Assembly (NCBI GenBank): GCA_963762315.1
Contig: CAVXKO010000007.1
Span: forward strand, 124,001 to 188,000
DNA length: 64,000 nt
Source of the DNA: RPQJ01 sp963762315
GTDB lineage: Bacteria > Pseudomonadota > Gammaproteobacteria > Steroidobacterales > Steroidobacteraceae
Direction: 5' to 3'
The notes below the pieces were generated by a model. The model was not told where the DNA came from, did no database searches, and saw nothing but the letters and a program-made list of their open reading frames with translations. The position numbers were made by a program, and so were the translations under genes. Shown piece by piece: positions 16,422 through 27,145 of the stretch; the stretch's first letter is position 1; the number at the start of each line of letters is the position of its first letter.

Positions 16422-17597
16422 TCAGGTCCTTTCCAGGATGGTGGCGATGCCCTGGCCGAGGCCGATGCACATCGTCGCGACGCCAATCGACGCGTTCTGC
16501 TGCTCCATGACATTGACGAGCGCCGTGGTGATGCGCGCCCCGGAGCAGCCGAGCGGGTGCCCGAGGGCAATCGCGCCGCCGTTCAGGTTCACCTTCTCAT
16601 CCATCTTGTCGAGCAACCCGAGGTCCTTGATCACCGGCAGCGACTGCGCGGCGAACGCCTCGTTCAGCTCGGCAATCTGGATGTCTTCCGCCTTGAGGCC
16701 GGCGCGCTTCAACGCCTTCTTGGTCGCCGGCACCGGGCCGTAGCCCATGATCGCAGGGTCGCAACCGGCCACGGCCATCGCGCGGATCTTCGCCCGTGGC
16801 TTCAGGCCGAGCGCCTGCGCACGCTCGGCGCTCATCACCAGCATCGCCGACGCGCCATCGGAGATCGCCGACGACGAACCGGCCGTCACCGTGCCGCCCT
16901 TGGGGTCGAACGCCGGCGCCAATGCCGCGAGCGCCTCGAGCGTCGCGTCCTGGCGGATCACTTCGTCGATGTCGCAGAGCACGCGCACGCCGTTTGCGTC
17001 GTGGCCCTCGATGCCGACGACTTCCTTCTTGAAGCGGCCGCTGGTCGTCGCGTCCCACGCCCGCTGGTGCGAGCGCAGCGCGAACTTGTCCTGCATCTCG
17101 CGCGTGATGCCGTGCATGCGCCCGAGCATCTCGGCCGTGAGGCCCATCATGTTCGACGCCTTGGCGTACTGCTTGGACGCAGACGGGTTCAGGTCGATGC
17201 CGTGCATCATGTTGACGTGGCCCATGTGCTCAACGCCGCCGATCACGAACACGTCGCCCTGGTTCGTGGCGATCTGCGCAGCCGCCGCGTGCAGCGCCTG
17301 CATCGACGAGCCGCACAGGCGGTTGATCGTCTGGCCCGCGACCGTGTGCGGCAACCCTGCGAGCAGCAGCGCGTTGCGCGCGATGTTCATGCCCTGCTCG
17401 AGCGTCTGGTTGACACAGCCCCAGATCACGTCTTCGACTTCGTTCATGTCGGCGGCGGGGTTGCGGGCGAACAAGGCCTTGATCAGCTCTGCCGACAGCA
17501 CCTCGGCGCGGACGTTGCGGAACATGCCGCCCTTCGAGCGGCCCATGGCGGAGCGGACGCCATCGATGATGACGACATCGCGAGGATTGAGGCTCAT
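16422..17597 (-). CDS. fadA: Acetyl-CoA acyltransferase (3-ketoacyl-CoA thiolase)
   Basis: This thiolase performs the last step of beta-oxidation, cleaving 3-ketoacyl-CoA with CoA. The 391-residue product has the nucleophilic cysteine in NRLCGSS (Cys95), the GGAIALGHPLGCSGAR motif with the catalytic His near 348, and the second catalytic Cys in MCIGLGQG near the C-terminus. Length and motif order are those of FadA in the FadBA complex. It starts 33 bases after fadB on the same strand, so the alpha and beta subunits of the trifunctional complex are cotranscribed. Confidence 0.95.
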   Translation of the reverse strand: MSLNPRDVVIIDGVRSAMGRSKGGMFRNVRAEVLSAELIKALFARNPAADMNEVEDVIWGCVNQTLEQGMNIARNALLLAGLPHTVAGQTINRLCGSSMQALHAAAAQIATNQGDVFVIGGVEHMGHVNMMHGIDLNPSASKQYAKASNMMGLTAEMLGRMHGITREMQDKFALRSHQRAWDATTSGRFKKEVVGIEGHDANGVRVLCDIDEVIRQDATLEALAALAPAFDPKGGTVTAGSSSAISDGASAMLVMSAERAQALGLKPRAKIRAMAVAGCDPAIMGYGPVPATKKALKRAGLKAEDIQIAELNEAFAAQSLPVIKDLGLLDKMDEKVNLNGGAIALGHPLGCSGARITTALVNVMEQQNASIGVATMCIGLGQGIATILERT

Positions 17598-17630
17598 CTT
17601 GATCTCTCCGTGTATTCGTTGGGGCCGGGA

Positions 17631-19781
<2,151 letters not shown>

Positions 19782-20035
19782 GAGGGTCTCCCTTCGTCAG
19801 GTTCCGTAGGTGCAGCCGCACGCCCTGGGGCGAGGCGGCCGGGGTGCAGCCAGTTTGCGGCAGTGCACAATCTTTTGGAAATGGGGAAAGTCCCGAGTTG
19901 CCAGCCGGTGGGCCGGCCGACGGCCGATCTGCGAGGCCGGGACCTGGTCCGGGTTGACCATCCGGGGATCCATGCGCATAGTGAAGCTCAGCCGTCGGCC
20001 ACAGGCACTCCTGGATCGGCGGCAGGGCCGTCCCG

Positions 20036-23000
20036 ATGAGAAAAACAAGAATCGCCCTGGTCTCCGCCGCTCTGGCTTCCCTGGTTGTTTCCGCAGCCGC
20101 ACATGCGGCTGCGCGGACGGCACGGGTCCACTACGCCGAGTCGGTGACCCTGAAGGGCCTGCCGTCGCTCCCGGCGGCGGGAGTGCAGAAACCGGCCGGG
20201 CCGGCCCGCACGGGCTTCGACGCATTCGGGCGGCGCTTCGAGCTTGCGCTGGAATCCAACGACCGGGTGATCCGCAAGCTGTCGTCCGCCGATCGTGGCC
20301 TGTTGCCCGCGCACGCCCTCTACCGCGGCACCGTGGCCGGCCTCCCCGGCTCCTGGGTGCGCCTGACGCGCCTGGACGACGGGATCCACGGCCTCGTCTT
20401 CGACGGCACGGAACTCTATGTGCTCGCGCCAGCGGGGCAAGCGCAGGCGCAACTGGACACGCCGCTGCCCGGCCTCGCGAAGACGGCCACCGTGATCTAC
20501 CGCGCCGCCGACACCGACAGCGGCCTCGGACCCGACTTCTGCCGGGTGCTGCAGCCACCGGCGGGCGACGGCGGCGCGGCGGGCGACGCGCACGCCGAAC
20601 CCGCGTACAAGGCGATCTTCGCGGAGCTCAAGGCGAACGCGGATGCGATCGCCGCCGCGCTTCCGACCCGGGAACTCGATCTCGCCCTGGTCGGCGACAC
20701 GCAGCTTGCCGCCACGTATGCCGACGCTTCGGGTGAGATGCTCGCGCGGCTCAACAACATCGACGGCATCTTCAGCGCGCAGGTCGGCGTGAAGGTCACG
20801 TCGGGCTTCGTCAAGGTCCTGACGGACAACGGCGGCATGGTCTCCACGGTCGCGGACATGCTGCTCGACCAGTTCGAGTCGTACCGCAAGTCCACTCCGC
20901 AAGCCGCGTCGCGCGGCCTCTCGCACCTGATGACGGGCCGCGACCTCGATAGCTCGACGATCGGCATCGCGTACCTCGGCACGCTCTGCGCCTCCCAGTT
21001 CGCCGTGTCGCTGAGCCAGACCTACTCCGATTCATTCACCTCGTCGCTGGTCGCCGCGCATGAAGTCGGCCACAACTTCGGCGCCCCGCACGACGGCGTG
21101 AGCGGATCGGCGTGCTCGACGACGCCGCAGACATACCTGATGTCGCCGACGATCAACGGCAGCAGCACGTTCTCCCAGTGCAGCCTCGACCAGATGGCGC
21201 CGAAGGTGAATGCCGCCACGTGCCTGACCGCCCCGACCTTTGCCGACGTTGCCGTGGAATTTTCGAGCGCGAGCATCCCCGCCTACACGAAGCAGGATCT
21301 CCACGTGCCGGTCGACGTCGTGTCCGGTGGAAATCTCGGCATCGACCAGACCGTGCTGACGCTTTCGACGTCGGGATTCATGGCCATCAGGGGCGCAAGC
21401 GTCCCGGGCGGCACCTGCGCCACCGAAGGGAGCACCTGGACCTGTCAACTGGGGACACTGGCGGCCGGCACGAGACGCCAGGTCGACGTCGTAGTACGCG
21501 GAGACTTCATCTCGGCTGCGACTCTGCTCGCTTCGGTCCAGGCGCGCGCCGATACGGTGCCGACGAACAACGACGCGGGCGTGCAGGTCGTGTTCAGTTC
21601 GCCCGCAGACGGTTCCATCGTTCTTTCCTCGAATTCGCTGTCGGCGTACGTCGGACAGGCGCAGGAATTCTCCATCACCGCAAGCAATGCCGGTCCGCTC
21701 GCGCTTGAGAACGCGTCGGTCGTCATGCAGAACCCCGGCTTATTCAACGTCGTATCCGCAGGCGGCCCTGGCATTCCCTGCATCACGACACCCGCGGAAA
21801 TCAGCTGCGCGGTCGGAACGATCCTCGCGGGCGAATCCCGCCGCATCGACATCAGCCTGGTCGGCACGAGGGCCTGGGGGAATACGGTACCGGTGTCCAT
21901 CCGCTCGGCAAACGACGACATCCATTCCAATGACCAGGTGTACCTCGCGATCAGGGCCCTGCCCCTGGTGGAACTGACTCTCACCGCCGAGCCGGGCCCG
22001 ACGTTCATCAAGATCGGCGGCACGATCACGCAGTCGTTCACATTGCGATCCGCCGGGCCGCAGCCGGTCAACGGCGCATCGCTCACGCTGCAGCCGAGCC
22101 AGGAGATGGAGATCGTCGCCGTGACCGGAACCGACGCAGTCTGCGGGCCGACCGGCGACGCACAACGGTCATGGCTTTGCACCTATGCAGCGCCGATCGA
22201 GCCCGGCGGTTCACGCCGGCTCGACGCGACGCTGATGGGCCTGTCCTCATTGTCGGGCGTCCTCATCGCGTCGGCTGGCGCACCCGACAGCCAGCATCTC
22301 GATGCTGGCCGCGACCTGGCCGTCCTGCGATACGACCTGCGGTCGGACGTCGACGTGCGGCTCTACGCATTGTTCAGCGGCGCCGAAATCTACGACCATC
22401 GTGTGGCGACGCTGACGTTCGACGTCGATTCGATCGGGCTGACGCCGGCGACGAACAGCCGCTTCACGCTCTCGCTGCCGGCGAACCTGCGCGCCACAAA
22501 GGCGCAGGCCACCGTCGGCTCGTGCTCGATCTCGACGTCGTCGGTGGACTGTCCGCTCGGCACGCTGGCCTTCGGCGCCGCCAGCCGGATCCGCGTCGAC
22601 GTCGTAAGCGACGTCACGGGCAGCGTTACGGTGAACGCGCAGGCCTCGGCGGACGCGGACGCCGACTCGTCCAACGGCTCGGCGCAGGCGCGCCTGGACG
22701 TGCGTCCGAACGTCAACCTGTCGCTCGCGCCGTTGCCCTCCGTCACTCGCGTGCGCGCCGGAGCCACGATCGACTATCCGGTCACCGTGACTGCCGCCAG
22801 CCAGCCAGTACCTGGCGCCGTCGTCGCGTTCTCGCTCAACAGCGGCATCACCGCCGTCGGCGCGACGCCGTCGCAGGGTTCCTGCGAGACGACTTCGAGC
22901 TTCTTCCTCTGCACGCTTGGAACCGTGCCCGCCAATGGAACGGCGACCGTGACACTGCGACTGCGTGGGGACAACGTCGCGTCCGTCGTGCTCGGCATCA

Positions 23001-23545
23001 ACGCCACCGGCACCGGCGACAACGACCCGGGCGACGGCAGGTCCAGCGGCTCCATCGTAGTCGACGCGCGCGGCAACGTCGCGGTCCAGTCCGCGGCTGC
23101 GAACGCGTCCGCCACCGTGGGCACGGCGTTCGAGTACCCGCGAATCACGATCACCGCCATCACCGCCACCGACGACGTGCGCGTCGGCATCACCGTCCCT
23201 GCGGCGTTCTCGATCGACAGCGCGACGGCCGACAACGCGCCCTGCTCGGTGAACGCAGGGAGCGTCAGCTGCAGCTTCGGGACGCTGGATGCCGGTGCCA
23301 GCCGCGGCATCTCGATCCGGCTGCGGCCGAACCAGTCGGGCAGGTTCGCGGTGAGCGTCAATGCGACGGCCGTCGACGACTCCGACACGAGCAACAACTC
23401 GGGAAGCGTCTCGATCACGGTGACCAAGGCCGCCTCGAGCGGTGGGGGCGGTGGGGGCGGCGGCGCGCTCGACCGCGAATCGCTCCTGATGTTGCTGCTG
23501 CTGGCGCCCGCCGTCGCGCGCAGGCGACGCACGGGCGCAGACTGA
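20036..23545 (+). CDS. Secreted M12B (reprolysin)-like zinc metalloprotease with long beta-repeat region and Gly-rich C-terminal sorting tail
   Basis: The 1169-residue product begins with a Sec signal (RIALVSAALASLVVSAAAHA). A propeptide-like region reaches about residue 200. The catalytic domain has the extended zinc motif HEVGHNFGAPHD at 342-353, followed by a Met-turn-like LMSPT. From about 400 to 1130 run repeated beta-rich units typified by C...G.....CTLGTV...G....V...L and ...D.D..D...GS, resembling DUF11/CARDB-type extracellular repeats. The C-terminus has a run of eight glycines, a hydrophobic segment (LLMLLLLAPAVA) and RRRR. That layout matches GlyGly-CTERM-type signals cut by rhombosortase, although no such protease is in the window. 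The substrate is unknown. It stands alone on the plus strand and its stop is one base from the stop of the next, opposing gene. Confidence 0.85.
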   Translation: MRKTRIALVSAALASLVVSAAAHAAARTARVHYAESVTLKGLPSLPAAGVQKPAGPARTGFDAFGRRFELALESNDRVIRKLSSADRGLLPAHALYRGTVAGLPGSWVRLTRLDDGIHGLVFDGTELYVLAPAGQAQAQLDTPLPGLAKTATVIYRAADTDSGLGPDFCRVLQPPAGDGGAAGDAHAEPAYKAIFAELKANADAIAAALPTRELDLALVGDTQLAATYADASGEMLARLNNIDGIFSAQVGVKVTSGFVKVLTDNGGMVSTVADMLLDQFESYRKSTPQAASRGLSHLMTGRDLDSSTIGIAYLGTLCASQFAVSLSQTYSDSFTSSLVAAHEVGHNFGAPHDGVSGSACSTTPQTYLMSPTINGSSTFSQCSLDQMAPKVNAATCLTAPTFADVAVEFSSASIPAYTKQDLHVPVDVVSGGNLGIDQTVLTLSTSGFMAIRGASVPGGTCATEGSTWTCQLGTLAAGTRRQVDVVVRGDFISAATLLASVQARADTVPTNNDAGVQVVFSSPADGSIVLSSNSLSAYVGQAQEFSITASNAGPLALENASVVMQNPGLFNVVSAGGPGIPCITTPAEISCAVGTILAGESRRIDISLVGTRAWGNTVPVSIRSANDDIHSNDQVYLAIRALPLVELTLTAEPGPTFIKIGGTITQSFTLRSAGPQPVNGASLTLQPSQEMEIVAVTGTDAVCGPTGDAQRSWLCTYAAPIEPGGSRRLDATLMGLSSLSGVLIASAGAPDSQHLDAGRDLAVLRYDLRSDVDVRLYALFSGAEIYDHRVATLTFDVDSIGLTPATNSRFTLSLPANLRATKAQATVGSCSISTSSVDCPLGTLAFGAASRIRVDVVSDVTGSVTVNAQASADADADSSNGSAQARLDVRPNVNLSLAPLPSVTRVRAGATIDYPVTVTAASQPVPGAVVAFSLNSGITAVGATPSQGSCETTSSFFLCTLGTVPANGTATVTLRLRGDNVASVVLGINATGTGDNDPGDGRSSGSIVVDARGNVAVQSAAANASATVGTAFEYPRITITAITATDDVRVGITVPAAFSIDSATADNAPCSVNAGSVSCSFGTLDAGASRGISIRLRPNQSGRFAVSVNATAVDDSDTSNNSGSVSITVTKAASSGGGGGGGGALDRESLLMLLLLAPAVARRRRTGAD

Positions 23546-23546
23546 A

Positions 23547-24710
23547 TCAGGTCATCTTCCGGTCGTCGAGCCCGATGCTGCGGGAGATGATCTCTTTCAT
23601 GATCTCGGACGTGCCCGCGTAGATGCGCGAGACCCGGGCCGTCGTCCACAGCCGCGAGATCCGGTATTCGTCCATGTAGCCCGCGCCGCCGAACAGCTGC
23701 AGGCAGTCATCGGCCGTGCGGAACTCGAGTTCGCTCGCGAGCAGCTTGGCCTCGGCCGCGAGGTCGGCGCTGAGACGCCCCTCCAGGTGCTCCATCACGC
23801 AGGTGTCGACGAAGCACTGCGCGGCGTCGAGCTGCGCGCGCAGGTCGGCAAGCTTGAAACGCGTGTTCTGGAACGCGCCGAGCGGCTTGCCGAACATCCG
23901 CCGCTCCTTCACCCAGTCGAGCGTGAGATCCCAGGCGAGCTGCGCCCCCGTCATGTACTGCACGGCGCCGATCAGCCGCTCCTCGGCGAGGAAGTGCGTC
24001 AGCGCGTGGAATCCCTTTTGCGGGTCGCCCAGCACGTTCGCCTTCGGCACCTTCACGTTGTTGAAGAACAGCTCGGACGTGTCCTGCGCGTGCAGGCCCA
24101 CCTTCTTCAGGTGGCGGCCGCGCTCGAAGCCCTCCATGCCGCGCTCGACGAGGAACAGCCCGAGCCCGTAACGCTGCTCCGGCACGGTGCGCGCGACCAC
24201 GACCACGACGTCGGCCAACTGGCCGTTCGAAATGTAGGTCTTCGACCCATTGAGCAGCCAGTGGTCGCCGCCGTCCTCGGCGTGCGTCTTGAGGCCGGCG
24301 ACGTCGCTGCCGGCCGCGGGCTCGGTGATCGCCACGGCCAGGATCTTCTCGCCGCGGATGCAGGGCGGCAGGAAGCGCTCCTTCTGCTCGTCGTTGCCGA
24401 GTTGCCCGATGTAGGGGCCGACCAGGCGCGAATGCAGGTTGAGGTAGAAACTCGACTCGCCGTGGCGGATGTTCTCCTCGATCAGCACCTGCTCGTAGCG
24501 GAAATCCTGCACGCCGGCGCCGCCGTACTTCTCGTCGGCCCACATCATCAGGTAGCCCTGCTCGCCCGCCTTGAGGTAGGCGTCGCGATCCACGACGCCG
24601 GCCTCGCGCCAGCGTTCGCCGTGCGGGCCGATCTCCTGCTGGAAGAAGCGACGGGCATTGTCGCGAAAGGTTTCGTGCTCGGACTCGAAAATCGTGCGGC
24701 GCATGGCCAT
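23547..24710 (-). CDS. Acyl-CoA dehydrogenase
   Basis: This FAD-dependent dehydrogenase of standard length (387 residues) would make 2-enoyl-CoA from an activated acid. Motifs: AVAITEPAAGSDVAGL near 127-142, LNGSKTYISNGQLAD, DTSELFFNNVKVPKANVLG, and the C-terminal LQLFGGAGYMDEY with the RISR and IYAGTSEIMKEIISR segments. The catalytic glutamate is expected in the C-terminal domain; I do not assign it. It is the last gene of the minus-strand operon acyl-CoA ligase-TetR-dehydrogenase, 16 bases after the regulator, so the likely substrate is the ligase product. Confidence 0.93.
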   Translation of the reverse strand: MAMRRTIFESEHETFRDNARRFFQQEIGPHGERWREAGVVDRDAYLKAGEQGYLMMWADEKYGGAGVQDFRYEQVLIEENIRHGESSFYLNLHSRLVGPYIGQLGNDEQKERFLPPCIRGEKILAVAITEPAAGSDVAGLKTHAEDGGDHWLLNGSKTYISNGQLADVVVVVARTVPEQRYGLGLFLVERGMEGFERGRHLKKVGLHAQDTSELFFNNVKVPKANVLGDPQKGFHALTHFLAEERLIGAVQYMTGAQLAWDLTLDWVKERRMFGKPLGAFQNTRFKLADLRAQLDAAQCFVDTCVMEHLEGRLSADLAAEAKLLASELEFRTADDCLQLFGGAGYMDEYRISRLWTTARVSRIYAGTSEIMKEIISRSIGLDDRKMT

Positions 24711-24726
24711 GGAGCGCTCCAGTCGG

Positions 24727-25380
24727 TTATCGGCGAGGCCGCTTCGACACCATCCGGTCGACGAGGCGGATGGTGTGGCTGACGACGTCGGTCTGCACGT
24801 GGCGGCCCGGGCGGAACCAGTTGGCCACCCAGGTGATGAGGCCGCTGATGGAGACCGCCGTCAGCGCGGCGTCTTCGACGTCGAAGTCGCCTGCCTCGGC
24901 GCCCTCCTCCAGCAGCTTCGCGAGACGCTGGTCGAAGTCGCGGCGCAGGCCGATCAGGTACTTCGCTTCCTTGTGCTCGAGGTTCTTTTCCTCGCGCGTG
25001 TAGACGACGATGTACTTCTGGTTGGTGATGATGATCGTCGTGACGCTGTCGACGATCAGCCGCAGCTTCTCGGGCGGCGCGAGCTTCGTCGCGAGCGCGT
25101 CGTCGAGCGCCTCGATCGACTTGGTGATGCCGATCTCGCAGATCGCGTTGAGGATCTCGCTCTTGTTGCGGAAGTACGAGTACAGGAACGGCTTGGTGAC
25201 GTTCAGCGCCTCGGCGATCGCGTCGAGCGTCGTCGCCTCGTACCCGTGGGCGAAGAACAGCTCGCGCGCCTCCTCGAGGATGCGGCGCCGCTTGAACTCC
25301 TGCACCTCGGTGCGCAGTTCGGCCGGCGCCGCCGGTTTGCTCTTTCCTTGCCGCCACGCCTCAGCCTCCGATCCGGTCAC
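24727..25380 (-). CDS. TetR/AcrR-family transcriptional regulator of the acyl-CoA catabolic block
   Basis: The 217-residue protein has an N-terminal helix-turn-helix (RRRILEEARELFFAHGYEATTLDAIAEALNVTKPFLYSYFRNKSEIL, about residues 31-76; the recognition helix is near VTKPFLYSYF). A helical ligand-binding domain follows. Its start overlaps the acyl-CoA ligase 3' end by 20 bases and it precedes the acyl-CoA dehydrogenase by 16 bases, so it is made with enzymes it probably controls. Such regulators usually bind an acyl-CoA and then release DNA. Candidate operators with the shared core ACNNNCGGTA are at 27076-27090, 31580-31594 and 37784-37798. The regulator-operator link is inferred from position and sequence only. 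Confidence 0.88.
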   Translation of the reverse strand: MTGSEAEAWRQGKSKPAAPAELRTEVQEFKRRRILEEARELFFAHGYEATTLDAIAEALNVTKPFLYSYFRNKSEILNAICEIGITKSIEALDDALATKLAPPEKLRLIVDSVTTIIITNQKYIVVYTREEKNLEHKEAKYLIGLRRDFDQRLAKLLEEGAEAGDFDVEDAALTAVSISGLITWVANWFRPGRHVQTDVVSHTIRLVDRMVSKRPRR

Positions 25381-27001
25381 GCCGGATGACGATACCGGCT
25401 TTCTCGCGGTCCCAGGTATCCGCGGTGATGCCGTCCGTGCGCAACTGCGTCTTGAGCACCTTCGACGACGGCGTCTTCGGCAGCTCGGGCAGGATGCGCA
25501 CGTAGCGCGGGATCATGAAGTACGCCAGGCGGTCGCGCAGGAACTCGATGAGCTGCGCCGGATCGATCGTCTGCCCGGGCGCCGGCGCGACCACCGCCAT
25601 GACCTCGTCCTCGCCGAGTTCGCTCGGCACCGCGACCGCCGCCGCCTCCCGGACGGCGGGGATGCGCACGATCTCCGCCTCGACCTCGAACGACGAGATG
25701 TTCTCGCCGCGGCGGCGGATCGCGTCCTTCATCCGGTCGACGAAGAAGAAATTGCCGTCGGCGTCCATGCGGAACGCGTCGCCCGTGTGGAACCAGCCGT
25801 TGCGCCAGGCGCGGGCGGTCGCCTCCGGGTTCTTGTTGTAGCCGTGATTCATGGCCCAGGGCCGGTCGGCGCGCACGATCATCTCGCCGACGGTGCCGAC
25901 CGGCACCTCGCAGTCGTTCTCGTCGACGAGGCGCACTTCGACGCCCGGGCGCACCTTGCCGCAGGTGCCGCGCACCTTCGGGTTGGGCTCCGACACGATG
26001 GGCGAGGAAATCTCGGTCATGTTGAAGATCGTGTACACGTCGGTACCGAAGCGCTCGTGGAATTCCTGCGCGCCGTCGCTGAGCGGCACGATGAACGTCT
26101 TGCGCACCTTGTGATCGCGGTCCTGCGGACCCGGGGGCGCCTTCAGCAGGAACGTCGCCATCACGCCGAGCAGGAAGACGACCGTGACCTCCGTGCCGCG
26201 CACCAGCGGCCAGAACGTGTCGGTCGAGAAGCGCTCCGGCAGCACGATGGAGCCGCCGCGCACCAGCATCGCGAACGGCAGGCCCATGCCGCCGATGTGG
26301 AACATCGGCATGTTGACGAGGAAGCGGTCGTTTCCGTCCACGAAGTACCACGCCTCCGGCCCCGGGTTCGTGTACATGTGCAGGTACGACGAGAGCACGC
26401 CCTTCGAGGGGCCCGTCGTGCCGGACGTGTAGATGATCGACTGGGTATCCCAGGGCTCGATGGGGCGCGCAAGCGGCTGCAGTTCCGATTCCTTGCCGGC
26501 GAGCGACGCGAACGGCACGGCCGGCAGCGGCGCGGATGCGAGATCGCCCGGCCCGGTGACGATGAGCCTGTCGAGGCTCGCGAGCTTCACGTCCCTGAGG
26601 CGCGGCAGGAGGTCGGCGTGCACGATGGCGATCGTTGCGCCCGAGTTCGCAATGACGTGTTCGAGCAGGCCGCCGCGATACGCCGTGTTGATCGGCACGA
26701 AGATCGCGCCGAGGTAGTTGAGCGCGTAGTACGTGAGCAGCATCTCGGGCGACGTCGGCTGCCAGCAGAGCACGAAGTCGCCCTGTTTCACGCCCTGGCG
26801 CTGCAGGCCGACTGCCACCGAAATCACGCGCTCGCGCAGTTCGCGGTACGTCCATTGCTGCGCCGCATCGAAGATGACGTAGACCTGGTCGCCGCGCTCG
26901 GCCGCCCAGCGGTCGATGAGGTAGCGCACGACGCAGCGATCGCGTGGCGGAACGCGCGGATCCGAGTGTCCCGGTGGGGTGGTGTTGTCCGGCCGGCTCA
27001 T
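25361..27001 (-). CDS. AMP-forming acyl-CoA synthetase/ligase
   Basis: This ANL-superfamily enzyme activates a carboxylic acid to its CoA thioester through an acyl-adenylate. The 546-residue product has the P-loop-like IIYTSGTTGPSKG at about 185-197, TIFNMTEISSP (A5-type region), GWFHTGDAFRMDADG (A7/A8) and RRGENISSFEVEAEI, with the adenylation lysine region PSSKVLKTQLR near the C-terminus. The specific acid is unknown. It is the first gene of the operon with the TetR regulator and acyl-CoA dehydrogenase, divergent from the Fe-ADH gene across a 144-base promoter region that contains operator-like site 1. Confidence 0.93.
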   Translation of the reverse strand: MSRPDNTTPPGHSDPRVPPRDRCVVRYLIDRWAAERGDQVYVIFDAAQQWTYRELRERVISVAVGLQRQGVKQGDFVLCWQPTSPEMLLTYYALNYLGAIFVPINTAYRGGLLEHVIANSGATIAIVHADLLPRLRDVKLASLDRLIVTGPGDLASAPLPAVPFASLAGKESELQPLARPIEPWDTQSIIYTSGTTGPSKGVLSSYLHMYTNPGPEAWYFVDGNDRFLVNMPMFHIGGMGLPFAMLVRGGSIVLPERFSTDTFWPLVRGTEVTVVFLLGVMATFLLKAPPGPQDRDHKVRKTFIVPLSDGAQEFHERFGTDVYTIFNMTEISSPIVSEPNPKVRGTCGKVRPGVEVRLVDENDCEVPVGTVGEMIVRADRPWAMNHGYNKNPEATARAWRNGWFHTGDAFRMDADGNFFFVDRMKDAIRRRGENISSFEVEAEIVRIPAVREAAAVAVPSELGEDEVMAVVAPAPGQTIDPAQLIEFLRDRLAYFMIPRYVRILPELPKTPSSKVLKTQLRTDGITADTWDREKAGIVIRRDRIGG

Positions 27002-27072
27002 GACTCCCCCTGCGGTCGGGCCATTGCCGGCCCGATACCCGCCAGTGTTTCTGCTTTCCCGTGAGTAATACT

Positions 27073-27101
27073 TTGTACACCATCGGTAGTGTCGTTACAA
27101 T
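27073..27101 (+). promoter_or_regulatory. Promoter of Fe-ADH/meaB with operator-like site in its spacer
   Basis: A -35-like TTGTAC (27073-27078) and a -10-like TACAAT (27096-27101, one mismatch to TATAAT) are exactly 17 bases apart. The operator-like site 1, TACACCATCGGTAGT (27076-27090), lies across and between them; its outer letters form the imperfect palindrome ACAC...GTGT (27077-27092). A repressor bound here would block RNA polymerase. It faces the Fe-ADH start at 27146. Confidence 0.6.
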
Positions 27102-27145
27102 CGAGCGGCCCAGGGTCACTCACGCCACTTGCGACGGAGCCGTCC

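Noticed and set aside
19795..19812. Possible fourth operator (CACCTACGGAACC, minus strand) before fadB
   Set aside because: It matches ACNNNCGGTA with one mismatch and is not palindromic, so it is too weak to add fadB to the regulon.
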